Assembly (NCBI GenBank): GCA_034509425.1 | Contig: JAVTVJ010000771.1 | Location: 558,001-622,000 of the forward strand | Direction: 5' to 3' | Length of the DNA stretch: 64,000 bases | DNA from: Eopsaltria australis | Taxonomy: Eukaryota > Chordata > Aves > Passeriformes > Petroicidae | Shown here: positions 1-11,459 of the stretch, one piece after another | Layout of the letters: each line of letters opens with the position of its first letter | Numbering within the stretch: the first letter of the stretch is position 1 | Notes under the pieces: model-generated | The model's input: the letters and a program-made list of their open reading frames with translations, nothing else | Told to the model about the DNA's origin: nothing | Database searches by the model: none | Made by a program: the position numbers and the translations under genes

Positions 1-418
1 AGTTGGGTAGCCCAGCAACTGGAGGAGAGGGAGTGTAGCCCCCTGGCTTGCATGTGGGCTTCTGTCCATGGGGTGATAAGAGTTGGAATGTAAAAGTACT
101 GAAAACAGAGACCTGTCACCTTGAGTTTCTGATTTGTTACTGTGTGGTGCGTTGCCCTTTCATGCCTGGGCTCTTCCAGACAAGGGGTTTATGTTACCTC
201 AATGCTGCTTCTTCCATGGGGTGTTAAAACACTTCTGTTGAGTCAGCAAGAATTCTTCGCTGTAACTCGGGGGGTGCTGGGCCGGAACCTGATGTGCCAG
301 CTGTAAAATGGGAAATGAGGACTTGCCTTGTGGAAAAGGGGTAGGATGGGTAATATGTGGGTGTAGGTGTGGGGATTGCCTGCCGATCAGTAACGCTGGG
401 CTCCTCTCCTCCCCACAG
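1..418 (+). other. IGSF3: 3' part of an IGSF3 intron (upstream exon outside window)
   Basis: This is the end of the intron between the exon carrying the start codon and signal peptide and the first Ig exon. It finishes with a pyrimidine-rich tract and CAG at 416-418. No exon was recognised inside it. The promoter, 5' UTR and initiator codon of the gene must lie upstream of the window. Confidence 0.8.
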
Positions 419-796
419 GCATGGCACTGGCCCAGCGGCAAGTGACGGTGCAGGAGGGACCCCTGTACCGCACGGAGGGCTCCCACATCACCCTGTGGTG
501 CAAGGTGAGCGGCTACCAGGGCCCGGCGGAGCAGAACTTCCAGTGGTCCATCTACCTGCCCTCTGCCCCCGAGAGGGAGGTGCAGATCGTCAGCACCGTG
601 GACCCCTCGTTCCCCTACGCCATCTACACGCAGCGTGTGCGCAGCCGCGGCATCTTCGTGGAGCGGCTGCGGGGCGATGCTGTCCTGCTGCACATCACCG
701 AGCTGCAGGAGCGCGACGCCGGCCAGTACGAGTGCCACACCCCCAACACCGACGAGAGGTACTTCGGCAGCTACAGCGCCAAGATGAACCTCGTGG
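419..796 (+). CDS. IGSF3: IGSF3 exon: end of signal peptide and Ig domain 1
   Basis: This exon encodes residues 1-126. It begins with the last two bases of a codon split by the intron (phase 1), probably Gly, followed by MALAQRQVTV; signal cleavage is expected just before QRQ, as in mammalian IGSF3. The V-type Ig domain has its first cysteine at residue 28 (LWCK), a core tryptophan (FQWS) and the second cysteine at 106 inside the canonical DAGQYEC motif. The sequence closely resembles the amino-terminal domain of mammalian IGSF3, including QRQVTVQEGPLYRTEGSHIT and the segment FGSYSAKMNLV. The donor is GTAAGC after 796, again phase 1. The ATG at 421 is internal here and is not taken as the start, because the hydrophobic part of the signal peptide lies upstream. 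The protein is a cell-surface, tetraspanin-associated adhesion-type molecule. Confidence 0.95.
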
Positions 797-1295
797 GTAA
801 GCTGTCCTGCTCACCGTGCCCCTTTAAACCCCGTGTGCAGTGTGGGCTGCGCAGGCTGTCCGATGACAATCCCGTGAGGGAGAAGCGGAGCGGAGGGCAG
901 GTGGCACGGTGGTATGAATTGCAGGTGTAGAGGCACAGGAAATAAGAAGCTTTCTTCACTAATAAGGCCCTTATAAAAACGAGGCACCAGGCAGCACAGC
1001 TGGGCAGAGGAACGTTTGAAGCCACGGCTGAAAGCAGGACGGACGTGGAACTGATTTGCGCAGAGGGAAAGGAGCAGGGAGTCCGTATCAGATGGCACAA
1101 GTCACAGATGAGAGAGCTGTTTGCCAAGGGTGGCGGAATAACTGAGCAGGGAAGAGAGGAGTAATAACGAGCAGCACATAAAACAGAACAGGAGAGATGG
1201 TCATCTTCAGACTCTGACAGCAGTGCTGAATGCATCCTGAAACCAGCACACTGATCAGATTGAGCTCTGTCTGTAGATGAGTGGGGAGAAGCTGG

Positions 1296-1351
1296 TTTGG
1301 GTTTTTTTGGGGGTTTTTTTTTTGGTGGGTTTTTTTTTGGTTTTTTTTTTG
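1296..1351. repeat. T-rich/G-interrupted low-complexity tract
   Basis: Runs of 7-10 T are separated by GG, GGG or GGGGG. This is a simple low-complexity tract in the large intron; no function is inferred. Confidence 0.8.
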
Positions 1352-4300
1352 TTAGCGTTAGAAAAATTGGAAACAGGTTCTATAAAATCTGGAGTATTTC
1401 CACGGCACTTCTCTGACTAGAAGCTTTGACCTTTTCAAGCTTCAGCTTGCCTTCTGTATCTCAAAACAGGATTGTATTTGAAGTGTCTAACTCAGCTAAC
1501 AGCAGTCAATGGCTTCCATCCAACTCTTTGGCTGAAGGACCCCTGAAGGAGCTCCTTCCCAACACAGACACCTCTAGCAAATTCAAGCCCACAGACAGCA
1601 AGCAGGCTTGCTTTCCTTAGGAGGTGTCTGTGAGCTTGCAGCTTGGAAACCACTTTGACATTATCCAACCTGTGGTGGAGTTGCTGGTTCAGGCTGTGTT
1701 GACACAAGAAATCCAGTGTGAAAGGGACCAGGATATGATTTAAATCACAATATCCTTCCTTCGGGTTGAGCTCCTTGCCTCCAGCTTGCTTGGCCTTGGC
1801 TTCTTTCCTTCAGAGGTGCCAGCCCAGCCTCTCTCCCAGGTGAAGCTCCACAGCATGGGTGCAGGTGCTTATTTAAGTAAGTGCCTTTTTTGCCATCTGT
1901 CATCCATGAACAGTTGGGAGGTAGATGCCTGAGTATTCTGTTTTTTATTTGTAGTTCTGTGATTTGCTTTAGGTGTCCAGGTTTGCAGTTCCCACTGCAG
2001 TTCAAACAAAATTGAGTCAGCGCTGCTGCTGTTAAGCCACCTCGGGGAGTGAAACCCATTGAAGCCAACAGCCCGCTGAAAAAACCTGCCTGGGGGCAGG
2101 GTGGGGTTGGATGGATTCTGGGTTGCTGTGCCAGGGAGCTGGAGCTCAGCTCAGTCAGCAGATCCAGTGGCTGGGCAGTAGAAAGCTCCTCCACTGCTCT
2201 CCAAGGGTCTGGGAGTCAAAGCTGGGTTGGTCTTCTTTGGCTCTGTCCTACCCTTTCCACAGCTACAAACCAGTGAGATTTGGGAGTCAGGGACACCCAT
2301 GAGCAGAGCTTTGAGGACATTGGCTTTGGGACTTACATGTGTCAGTGATACTCAAGAAAATTGATCTAAAGTAACTTTTAGTGGATTAGTTAAATCACAT
2401 TACGCCCCTTCATGGATGCTGGCGCTCAGGATTTGGGGCCCTAATTTGGTCTAGCTTAATTCATTTCTGAAAATTCACTTCAGAAAGGACTTGGGGTCAC
2501 TTGCGTTTTGAACATGTGCATCTGTGTAAGGTGCTTTCTGTGGTTTAGCCAAACTCTGACAGAAATTGAATCTTTCAGAGTGCTCCCTGCAATGACCTGA
2601 GGATAACAGGCCCTTACAGAGAGCCTTCCCTCTGACTCCCATTCATGGGAGCTGGTGCTGACTTCAGCCTTGTTGGACCCTGAAGTCCTGCTGGGGAAAT
2701 GGGCTCCTCTCTGCAGAGCTGGGAAGATCACTTGTCCTTTCTGTTTTCCTGTTATTTTAGCTCTCAACTACATGTTGGGGGCTTTCAGGCTGGTTTTGTT
2801 TCTGCAGAGAGTATATACAAGGAGAGGTACAGAAGAGAGTTACTGTTCTCATTTTCTCAGAAAAAGAACCAAACTTTTTTTTTTTTTTCGTTCATCCAGT
2901 TATGAATTTTTAATTGACTCATTAGATTGAGTGGCTCTTTTCTGGCAGCAGCAAACCTGGAGGGAGACAGATTTGTTAGCATCTCTGTTCTCTCCCCTTA
3001 TGTGTGAAGTGGATGGGTTTGAAGCAGTGTTGATTTTAGGCTTGCTGCTTTGGGACCTTGGAATTGTTGTGTCCCGTGGCTTGAGGAAAGAGCTGAAGGA
3101 GGAGTTTCTCCCCTTTTCCACCTTGCAGCAAAGCAGCTGGGATGTGTTCTGCTCCTGCCACCTGAGCATTGTTGAAGGCTGTGTCTCCAGGGCTCTGAAG
3201 CTGGTAATAAATAATCTTACTGGCTTCGCAGGCATGTCATTTTGGCTTGAAAGTACACTTCTATCCACCTCATGAGCAGCAAGCATGGCTGGCTGTCCCT
3301 CTCCCATTATTAGTGTCCCCACTCCAGATTCCTTTCCCTTCATGAGACTTTGGCCATGATCTAGTACTGCTTTGAGGGCTTGATGTCTCTGATGGCCTGG
3401 GGTAAGTAGTGCTCCCCAGGCACTCTGTGGGACTCTTATCTGAATTTAGGCATGCAGTTCAAGTGCTAATCTCACTGAAGCTAGGAATGACGCCAGTCAT
3501 GTGGTTCAAGGGCCTTCTGCCACGCGAACATGTGTATCAAGGCTTAATCTTCTTCACTGGTCTTCAGTTTCCTTCAGTGACTTCAAAAACAAGCTTTTCT
3601 CTTACTGCTCCTCTTCTCATCCCCCTCTGAGCTGCATCTTTGGGAAGATGGAGTTATGCCTGAGCTGTGAGATGTGTCAGGAGAAGAATTTAGGATGTGT
3701 CAGACGGAGTTTCAGATGCTGAGGGAGGTGCAGCTCTTCAGGATGTTTTGGAACCACGGCCTTGTGATTGATTTATGAGAAAGGATTAGCCCATGTACAA
3801 AGTCTGCGACTCTGTTGTTTGCCTTCAGGTTTCAGTTCCCTGAGGCTGACACAAAATTGCTGAGGCTAGCTCATGCTCTTCTACTCAGGGCGGCTGGAAA
3901 ATATTTTGGAAGATCTCATGAGTTGTCTGCCAGCTGTTTAACACCAGACTCACTGCCTCAGGTAGACGTCCAGGCAATATCTGCCATCAGAAGACAGAAA
4001 AGGACAAATGTGGAGAGCAGTCCATCTTTGTTTAAGTTAAGTACATCATTCTCTCTTGACTAAAGGGAGATCTTGCATGTTAGACTCCTGCTAGGCACTC
4101 GTGACTGAAGACTTGTCTGCTTTTGGAAGCAGCCTTCTAAGCAACTGATGGGAATTTTGACTTTGTGGTTGAATTGAGAAGACACTTGAGCGTACTGAAG
4201 AGGGGAGATACAAAACTTAAATTGGACTGATTAAATAATGAACTATGGACACAACTGTATTGGGGTCCTGCTCGTTGCTGGCTGTGAGAAGTATGTGGGC

Positions 4301-6365
4301 TGTTGCTTCACTTTTTTAAGAAGGATAGCAGAGGATTTGCAGGTGAAGGAAAGCAGCATCGCAGAACCACAGCATCACCACTGACAAGACAACAGTATTT
4401 TCCAGATTGTCATTGGAATTATTCCTTTTCTTAATAACTCCTGAAATACGGGCAGAAGAGGAGGTTTTTGCACAGTAATTTAGGTGGTGAAGCTGCAGGA
4501 CTGCTGTGCAAACTGAGGTGCTGGTTTTTGTGCTTCTCCTTTTGATGGGTTAACTTGTGTTTTGCTGCAGGGTAGACCTGAGCACATGGCAGTTCCTTCA
4601 AAGAGAGTGAGTCACTGCAAATTTGTACTCCACTGTATCTCTGCAATGAATTGTTTGTGTGCCTGTACCCTTACTTAGATAACAGTGAGGAGGCCCAGGT
4701 CTAACCTCTTCAGAAGTTTCAGACTTTTATCTCAGTGTTTTTTCATCTGTACTCCCAAAAAAACATTGAGATCTTTTTCAGAGTAAGTGATTTGAGGGAA
4801 GAAATCGAGCTTTGAGGTTTTTCTTAAGCACATAGTGATAGAGCTGGAGGAAAGGTTTCAAAGCACTTGAGGGGGTGGCAGCTCTTTTAGTCTTTATTTT
4901 GGGGAAGCAGCTGTACAGCATCAGTCCTAAACAAGTTAAAGCAAAAAAATGAAAGGTGTTTGGATGGGAGGACACCACAGTCCCCATGGTGCCACAGACT
5001 GGGAGGAAGCAATGTCAGTGCAGACTTGAGAAACAAGGAGTGCTCGGATACAGCTGCCTTTGCAGTTGGCAAAGCTGTGGAGCTGGTGGTGGATGCTGCA
5101 GGGATGGTCACCAGGACCTTGTTCCAGCCAGGCTTAGGTCACAGAGGGTAGAGAGGCTTCATGCTAGCTAGGTGCTGTTCAGTGGCTGCCCTGTCAGCCT
5201 GGCCACACTTCTGCTCTCTGCTGTTTCTCACTGATCTCATCCTGCGTGGGTGTGTCGGTGCCTTGGCCTTTGCCCTGTTCTCCTGTGTCCTGCATTCCCT
5301 GAGATGGCTCCCAGGGGCTCTGTGTGGTTTTTTGGCTGGTTTTCACCATTGTGGTGAAGTTTCTGCACCGTGCCAAGCTTGGGAGCGGTGGTGGGCAAGG
5401 GCATTGATGGGGTGAAGAGCCATGTGCCTCTCTGCCTGAGGTCAGGGCTGGCTGGGGTGAGGGCTTGTCTCCTAATGCTGAGCTGCCCAAGGCACTTGCA
5501 GCCTCTGCAGAGCAGGACTCAGTCCATGGGCACTTAGACCGTGCCTTTAGGAGTTTGTCTTCAGGATCCTCAGTGCCCTGTAGCTGTGACACAGAACTGT
5601 GGCCACCTGCAAGCCTGTGGCTGGGACAGGGAGGGCATCTCTAGGGTGTGTCTGAGAGGCTTTGGTGGCACAGGAGGTGGAAGGAAAATTAGTGCAGGCC
5701 AGACATTTAGTACTGGAAGGGAAGGAGCTGTGTGTGTCTCACACAAGTGTTCAAGAGAAGAAAACAGGTCTCTCTTGTTGAACTTGCCATCAAAAAACTC
5801 CAGAATCTCTCTGCTGAGAGTGAAAGAGTGTGTAGCAGGCAAGAAAAAAAAGAAGAATTTTATTATCCCATACCAGCTGCTGCTGCTTGTTGCCAGCAGC
5901 TTCCCTTCTTCTTCATCAAGTGCTGCCATACGTGATCTGTCTGTGCACAGAGGGGGAAAGTCACGTCACAGTTTGGATTTGGGAGAGCACAGTCTGCTCC
6001 TGGCAGCCTGGCTGAGAGCAGTCACTTCTCTCCATGTGGGGCATGTGGACCTTGCTGGCTGCTGGTTTATTCCAGCTGTCAGTGGGGCTGAAGGTGGCTT
6101 TGCTTGAGGCAGGTGTTGAAGAGAGAGATGGCAGTCTCAGAGACAAGGACCTACCAGTTTTGATAGAAGTCTTTGGGGGCTCTTCTTTCTGTGCTGCGTT
6201 TTTCTTCTTTGTGTTCACCTGAGAGACAGGGAAAAGTGTTTGTCACTGTACTTGAGCAAGCAGCTTGTGTCCTGGGGAGACCAGGCTTTTTGCAGATGAG
6301 CAACAACAGGGCAAAAATCGAAATAACAGTTCAGCCTGTCCTGAAAGGTTGCAAAGGCTTCATCT

Positions 6366-6503
6366 CTGGAGGGTTTCAAGACCTGACAGGATCAAGCTTT
6401 GAGTGGCCTTGTCTGACCTTATAGCTGACCCTGCTTGAACCTGTGGCTGCACTCCAGACCCCCAAGGTCCCTTCCACCCTGAATTGTCCAGTGATTCTGT
6501 GAT
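6366..6503 (+). mobile_element. CR1 LINE 3' end fragment, + strand
   Basis: This stretch follows the classical CR1 tail. It has the GGTTTCAAGACCTGACAGGA segment, then CTGACCTTATAGCTGACCCT, then AAGGTCCCTTCCACCCTGAA, and it ends with GTGATTCTGTGAT, a degenerate copy of the CR1 terminal ATTCTATGA-type repeat. It is a 5'-truncated insertion in the same direction as IGSF3. Divergence from the consensus I remember is moderate, so it is probably old. It carries no coding capacity. Confidence 0.85.
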
Positions 6504-8344
6504 GAGCTGCTTGGCTGCTTTGCAGAAAGGAGCCACTGTTAGGCAGCATTTTGGAGGGTTGGTGCTAAGTAAAGGAGTTAGGAGGATCAGAGCTAAATAA
6601 TGGCACAACACTGATGATCTCAACCAGGTGAGAACAGCAAGGCCCTATTCTACATCACCAAATTCTATTTTTTTCTGGGACATTTTTTATATTTCATATT
6701 GTTCTTGCTTCTGTAGTGAGGTTGCAGGAGTTTGTTGCTCTGCTCTGGTGTACGAAGGTGGAACTTGGAAATCCTAAGCACAGATGTCCTAATCTGTCTG
6801 AGTCTGTCTTGGCAGCTTGGCTACCTCCATGAAACATATCTTAAGGCCTTATCTGGCCTTATCATGTGTGTGAATTAACTAAAGTGAGCTGCAGGACTGG
6901 TGTTGTGCTGTGTGAGTTACATTCATCTTCGCCTGTTTGGGCTGTGCTTGTTGCAGTAATTAGCTCCCCAGAGGAGTAAAATGTCCTTCACTTTCAAATT
7001 ACCCTTTAGCTGACATTAAAAAGGGATTTTTAAAAAAAAAAAATCAAATGCCTTCTTATAGGTGGTCCTTTGCAACTAGACACAGGGTATTTTGTTCTTA
7101 CTGTCCTTCTTTACATGCCTGATTCTCTCCGTAGTAACCTTCACAAAAAAATTGACCTGTGCTCCTCTGCTTTTCCCTTCTGTTCCTGCTGTGCATGGAA
7201 AGGAAGTATTTGTCTGTTAGTGGGGGAGGAGTGGGGAGGGGTAAACAGATTTACCTCTGGCAGTTCCTATGGCCACAGCCTGGGGAGTTGCACCCAGTTC
7301 GTGATGCTACAGGCATCAGGCCCTATTATGCTGCCAACTTGCTGCATGTCCCTGGATATGGAGCAATCCATCTCCCTCACCGTTTCCCAGCTGGTAAAAT
7401 TAGGGATAATAGCACACAAGCCTTTCACAAAGTCTAAGCTAAATAATTGTGATGTGCTTTGAGCTCCTCAGATAGCGGGAGTTAAAAACAAAGGCTTATA
7501 TTTCAGCTCTGCCTGGTAATAGTGCTGAATAGGATTCAACTCCTGTCCTGCTTAGTCATTTCTGCTATCTTGGAAGTGTAGCTGCCTAAGCTCACCCAAT
7601 TTTCCCCTGGCAGGAGCTGTGAGGCTGATAGGCACTGCCAGACTGGAGGGCCTGGGATCCGCAGTGCTGTGGGCAGGGACGTGGGAGCCCGGCACAGGCA
7701 ACCCTGTGCTTTAGTCATGAACAATCTGGCAGTGAAATTCATGGGCTGGTTATTCCCTGTGCTTCCTAAGCCACTCTTGTAGACACCAGCCAGGTTGGAA
7801 CTGATGGCTTATAGCAGAAATCTGTATGTGTCCTCGCATAGTGGGACAGGGCTCACTCGTTTTGTGTGTCTTTATCTCATCCCCTGTCACTCTATTTTCC
7901 TGCTAAACACTTACAATTACTCCTGTTTTGTTGCAATATGCCCTCTCCTGTTCTTTCCTCTTGGTATTGCTTGCCTGATTTTCGCTTCCTTACTGTTGTA
8001 CAACGTGACATCGCTTCTGTATCTCTGAATGTGCAGGAGAAATGGAACAAATTGTGGGCAGACTGTGCCTAAAAAATGGGTAATCCATTGTATCCACTCT
8101 TTTGTTTCTTCCTTTGGGTTGTTCTTCCCCTCCCTCGCCTTTCTGCCCTGTCCCTCAAAACCATGATCAACTTGGTGGCATGACATGCTTTGTGGGAAGG
8201 GCTCTCAGTTGGGGAGCTGAGTCTTCCTTATTTTTTAAGCCATCCACCTACCCATTTCTCAAAAACCTGGCATTAGACACATTTGGAACACATCACTGGC
8301 TTCCATATGCTTTTCCTGCATTGTCCCCTTTGAGGCAGAGGTAC

Positions 8345-8480
8345 TTTTTTTAATTTAGCTAGCGTGTGGAGAACAATTACGATAAGAATACGTGTCCTTT
8401 TTTGGGCGTATCTGTACACTTGTACCGGCGCATTGTAAGGAAAAAAATGTATTCTAAAAGGCATTTCTAAAAATGTAAAT
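8345..8480. promoter_or_regulatory. Candidate conserved noncoding element, AT-rich with CpGs
   Basis: The stretch combines homeodomain-type cores (TTTAATTTAGCTAG, ACAATTACGATAAG, GTAAATTAATAC) with about six CpGs within 60 bp (8378-8437). Surrounding intron sequence is CpG-poor. That texture is typical of conserved vertebrate noncoding elements, but conservation was not measured. Confidence 0.25.
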
Positions 8481-9964
8481 TAATACAGCCTCAGGCAATT
8501 GCACAGCCCTTTGCACACAGATCTAGGCTTGTCTTTAAAATGAGCCCTCTTGCTTGCAGACTTTGTACATCCCTTCCTTGTCAGGAAGGCAGGCATGGAA
8601 TCCCGGATGCTGACTTGCCTTCAGACTGTGAAGAGCTGCAGTGTTTTGCTTGGGTGGGTTTCTGTGCAGCGCCGAGCCTGGATCGTAGCATCAGGACAGT
8701 CAGCTGAAATGATCCTTGCAAACTAAAGCAGTCTCTGCTGAAAAAGCCTCTTTTCTGAAGGCTCAGAGTCATGCCCTCCTGTCTGCTCTGGAGCCGTGTC
8801 TGGCTCCTCTCAGGCGTCCCTCAGGTTGATGGGAATGTGGCACCTGCTCTTTGCTGAGCCCTTCACCTCCTCGCTGTCAATGAGGCTGCAGGGCTTGGGG
8901 TCCTCTCCTGCCCTGAAAGGAGTTGCTGAAAACACAGCTCTGCTCAGACCATGTCTTCTTTTTGCTTCTCCTGCTTACTCTTCCCACGTGCTTTGCCAGT
9001 TCCTGGTAAAATGAGGTGTTTGGAAGTCATAATTGTCATGTTTTATAGGATGCCTCTCAGTCTGTCAGTCTGAGTAGAGGGATTGGTGAGTTAGGCTGTT
9101 TGTGCATATTGGCATAATGTGCTGAGAAGAGGTAGTGCATGCAAAGGTTTTTAAGTATGATAGGAAAATCTTTAGTCAGAGATCCTGGTGGATTTTACGA
9201 CCAGCTCTACCACATTGGGTTTTTTTTATGGTGCCCTCATCTACTACAGCCACCAGGACAAAGCTAGCACCAGGACTGGTACTGGGAGCCTCCTGCCTTC
9301 AAACCTGGGGCAAAAGGTTGTCTGGTGTTGAAAACAGTTTAATACCATCTCCCATCCTGAATTCAGCATTTCCTCCTAATGTTGTCTGGGCAGTCCCAAA
9401 CCCTTTTTTCTCCCACCCAAATGATTACTTTTTCACTATACGCACAACCAAGAGAAGCTCTGAAAGATACAGAAAAATTACTGTACACAAAAGGGGAGCC
9501 AGAAGGAGCTGGACTGGATCAGGTGAGCAGGTGGTGGAGCCAGCGGGCTGTGAAGTGGGATGGGCACAGCCTGCTACCTGCCTCCCACCTCCTGTGCTCT
9601 CGGCAGCTTTCCAGGGGCTGGAGGGGACCTCAGGGACACCCACCTCTCCTTCCCACCTGCCAGTGCTGGGTCCTGAGCAGCCAGCACGGCCTGGTGGCTC
9701 CCTGGCATGGGGACCTGCTCCCAGTGTCCCTGGCAGAGCCTGCTGGCTTTTCTGGCAGCCTTTTTGGAGTGCTGGGTGGCGGGGGGGAGGCACAGAGTGT
9801 GCAGGTTTCTGTGCTCGTGTGCCTCCGCAGAGTCTTTCAGCATTAAATGGGGAAAGCGGCGCCTGTGAGCGCAGCTGGTGACATATGGCACCCGTCCCCT
9901 GCCTTAGCAATTGCTCACTGAACTCTGAAACTGGAGTACGGTCCCCTTGGCTCCTGCCAGCTGC

Positions 9965-10045
9965 AGCACTGAGAAATCCTGCAATGGAGCGGCCCCTTAT
10001 TCGATTACCACCGAAAACTTCGCCTTCCACGTTGCCTATTTTTCC
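9965..10045. promoter_or_regulatory. Candidate conserved element with retained CpGs
   Basis: A short block from 9980 to 10034 retains five CpGs (GAGCGGCC, TTCGATT, ACCGAAAA, TTCGCC, CACGTTG) in an otherwise CpG-depleted intron. There is no convincing reading frame. It could be a small cis-element or chance. Confidence 0.2.
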
Positions 10046-11423
10046 TGCTTTGCTTCCCTGGGGAGGTTTTTGCTGTGCTTACTCTTCCTCCCACTCCTCT
10101 TTTTTTATTTTTTCTTTTTAATTCGTTTTCCCTGGAGGATTGCTTTATTTGTTCTTCAGTTCCAGCCCCACAGACTTGGTTGCTCTGCACTTCCGTCGCT
10201 CTGCTGCCCTGAGAGGCAAGGGCAGCTGTTTCTGCTGTTGATGCTGATGCTTTCCTTGGCTTCTCTTGGAGAACAATTGGGTCTAGTGATGAACAGTGAA
10301 TTCCCCACATCACAGAGGATGAGTGCAGTGCCCATCGCTCAGCTCTGTGCCACAAAATGCTCCCTGTGGTGTGCATGCACATCTTGTTGCAGAATTACAA
10401 AAACCAACAAAGTCAAACTGGTAGCCAGTGCTCAGGCAAAGTGCAGAGCAGCACAAGCCCAGTATCTCCTAGCAGCATTACCAATCTGTGTCAGATCCTT
10501 TTTGTCATCTCAGATAAGATAGCACTAAACTTGAAATCCTGCTGTTTCCATCCCACCCCTAGCTCTCATGATTTGGAATCCTTATCTCTGATTTAGAGAT
10601 GTTGCTGTTGAGCATCTGGGGGAGGAGGTGATGGGGAGATTTCTCCAAGTTTAAATGTCCAGAGGGTATCTGCCCTGCTGCAGCTACCCACAGGAGAGGT
10701 GGGAAAGGGAAGGCAATTCTGTGGTGCTTTAGAGTCCCACAGCAGCCTATTCCTCCTCCTTCAGCCCAAAGCCCTGGCAGAACTGGCCTTTCTCCCCTCT
10801 CCCTTCAGCTCCAGGTGGTGCAGGGCTTTGCTTTATGTGCTGAGAAGGAAACCTGACCTGCACTGGGACAGAGCTGCCACTTGGTAGGGAGAAGCTGGGG
10901 AGAGAAATTTTCCATCTTGATTCTGTGTCTGCCCTGTCAGTTTTGCCCTCTAACAGTTTTACAGTCTTTATCTGATACAGGTTTAAGAGGATTTCCCTGG
11001 GTGCAGTGGGATTATTATAAGTCAGAGAGCAGTCTCCAGCTGATACTCCTTCAGCAAGTATTTATTTTAAGTGGGTTTAAGAGTATTTAATTTAAAAAAA
11101 AAAAAAACTTTCTGGGGTTTTTTTTGGTGTTTTTTGCATGGGTTGTAAGTAAATTGTTTGTCCTATCAGAGAAGTAGAGCCTGAATAAAATGAAGAAACT
11201 GCTTTCCAGGCTGGGGGTGGTAGAAGGAAAGCAGCAGCTGGAGGTGGGGAGGATAGAAGATAAAATAGTAATGTGGTGGGAAACGTAACATTATTCCATG
11301 CAGCACTGATTAGTAATACTGCCAAACAGCTGTTTATAAACGGGAAATGCAATGGGAAAGAGGGCTGCAAGGAGCATGAGAGTGCTGCAGGCACTGCTGG
11401 GTCATCCTATGAGGAGGGGATGG

Positions 11424-11459
11424 CTTCTGTCAACCTTACATCTTCTGTCAACCTTACAT
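11424..11459. repeat. Perfect tandem duplication, 18-bp unit x2
   Basis: The unit CTTCTGTCAACCTTACAT occurs twice head to tail at 11424-11441 and 11442-11459 with no mismatch. A perfect copy suggests a recent replication-slippage duplication within intronic DNA. Confidence 0.95.

Noticed and set aside
421..423. ATG in a favourable context at the start of the Ig1 exon, as an initiator
   Set aside because: A clear acceptor precedes it by two bases and the hydrophobic signal peptide of the family is encoded upstream, so this Met is internal.
199..738. Long - strand ORF (179 codons) opposite the Ig1 exon
   Set aside because: It is the shadow of a GC-rich coding exon; the peptide is Leu/Ala/Gly/His-rich with no recognisable domain.
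2214..2235. Stretch resembling the miR-320 seed region (AAAGCTGGGTTG)
   Set aside because: Only a dozen bases match from memory, no hairpin is apparent around it, and miR-320 is a mammalian locus.
9135..10522. Cluster of overlapping ORFs of 150-250 codons in the large intron
   Set aside because: The peptides are mutually overlapping on both strands, Pro/Gly/Ser-rich and unrecognisable, with no splice or domain support.
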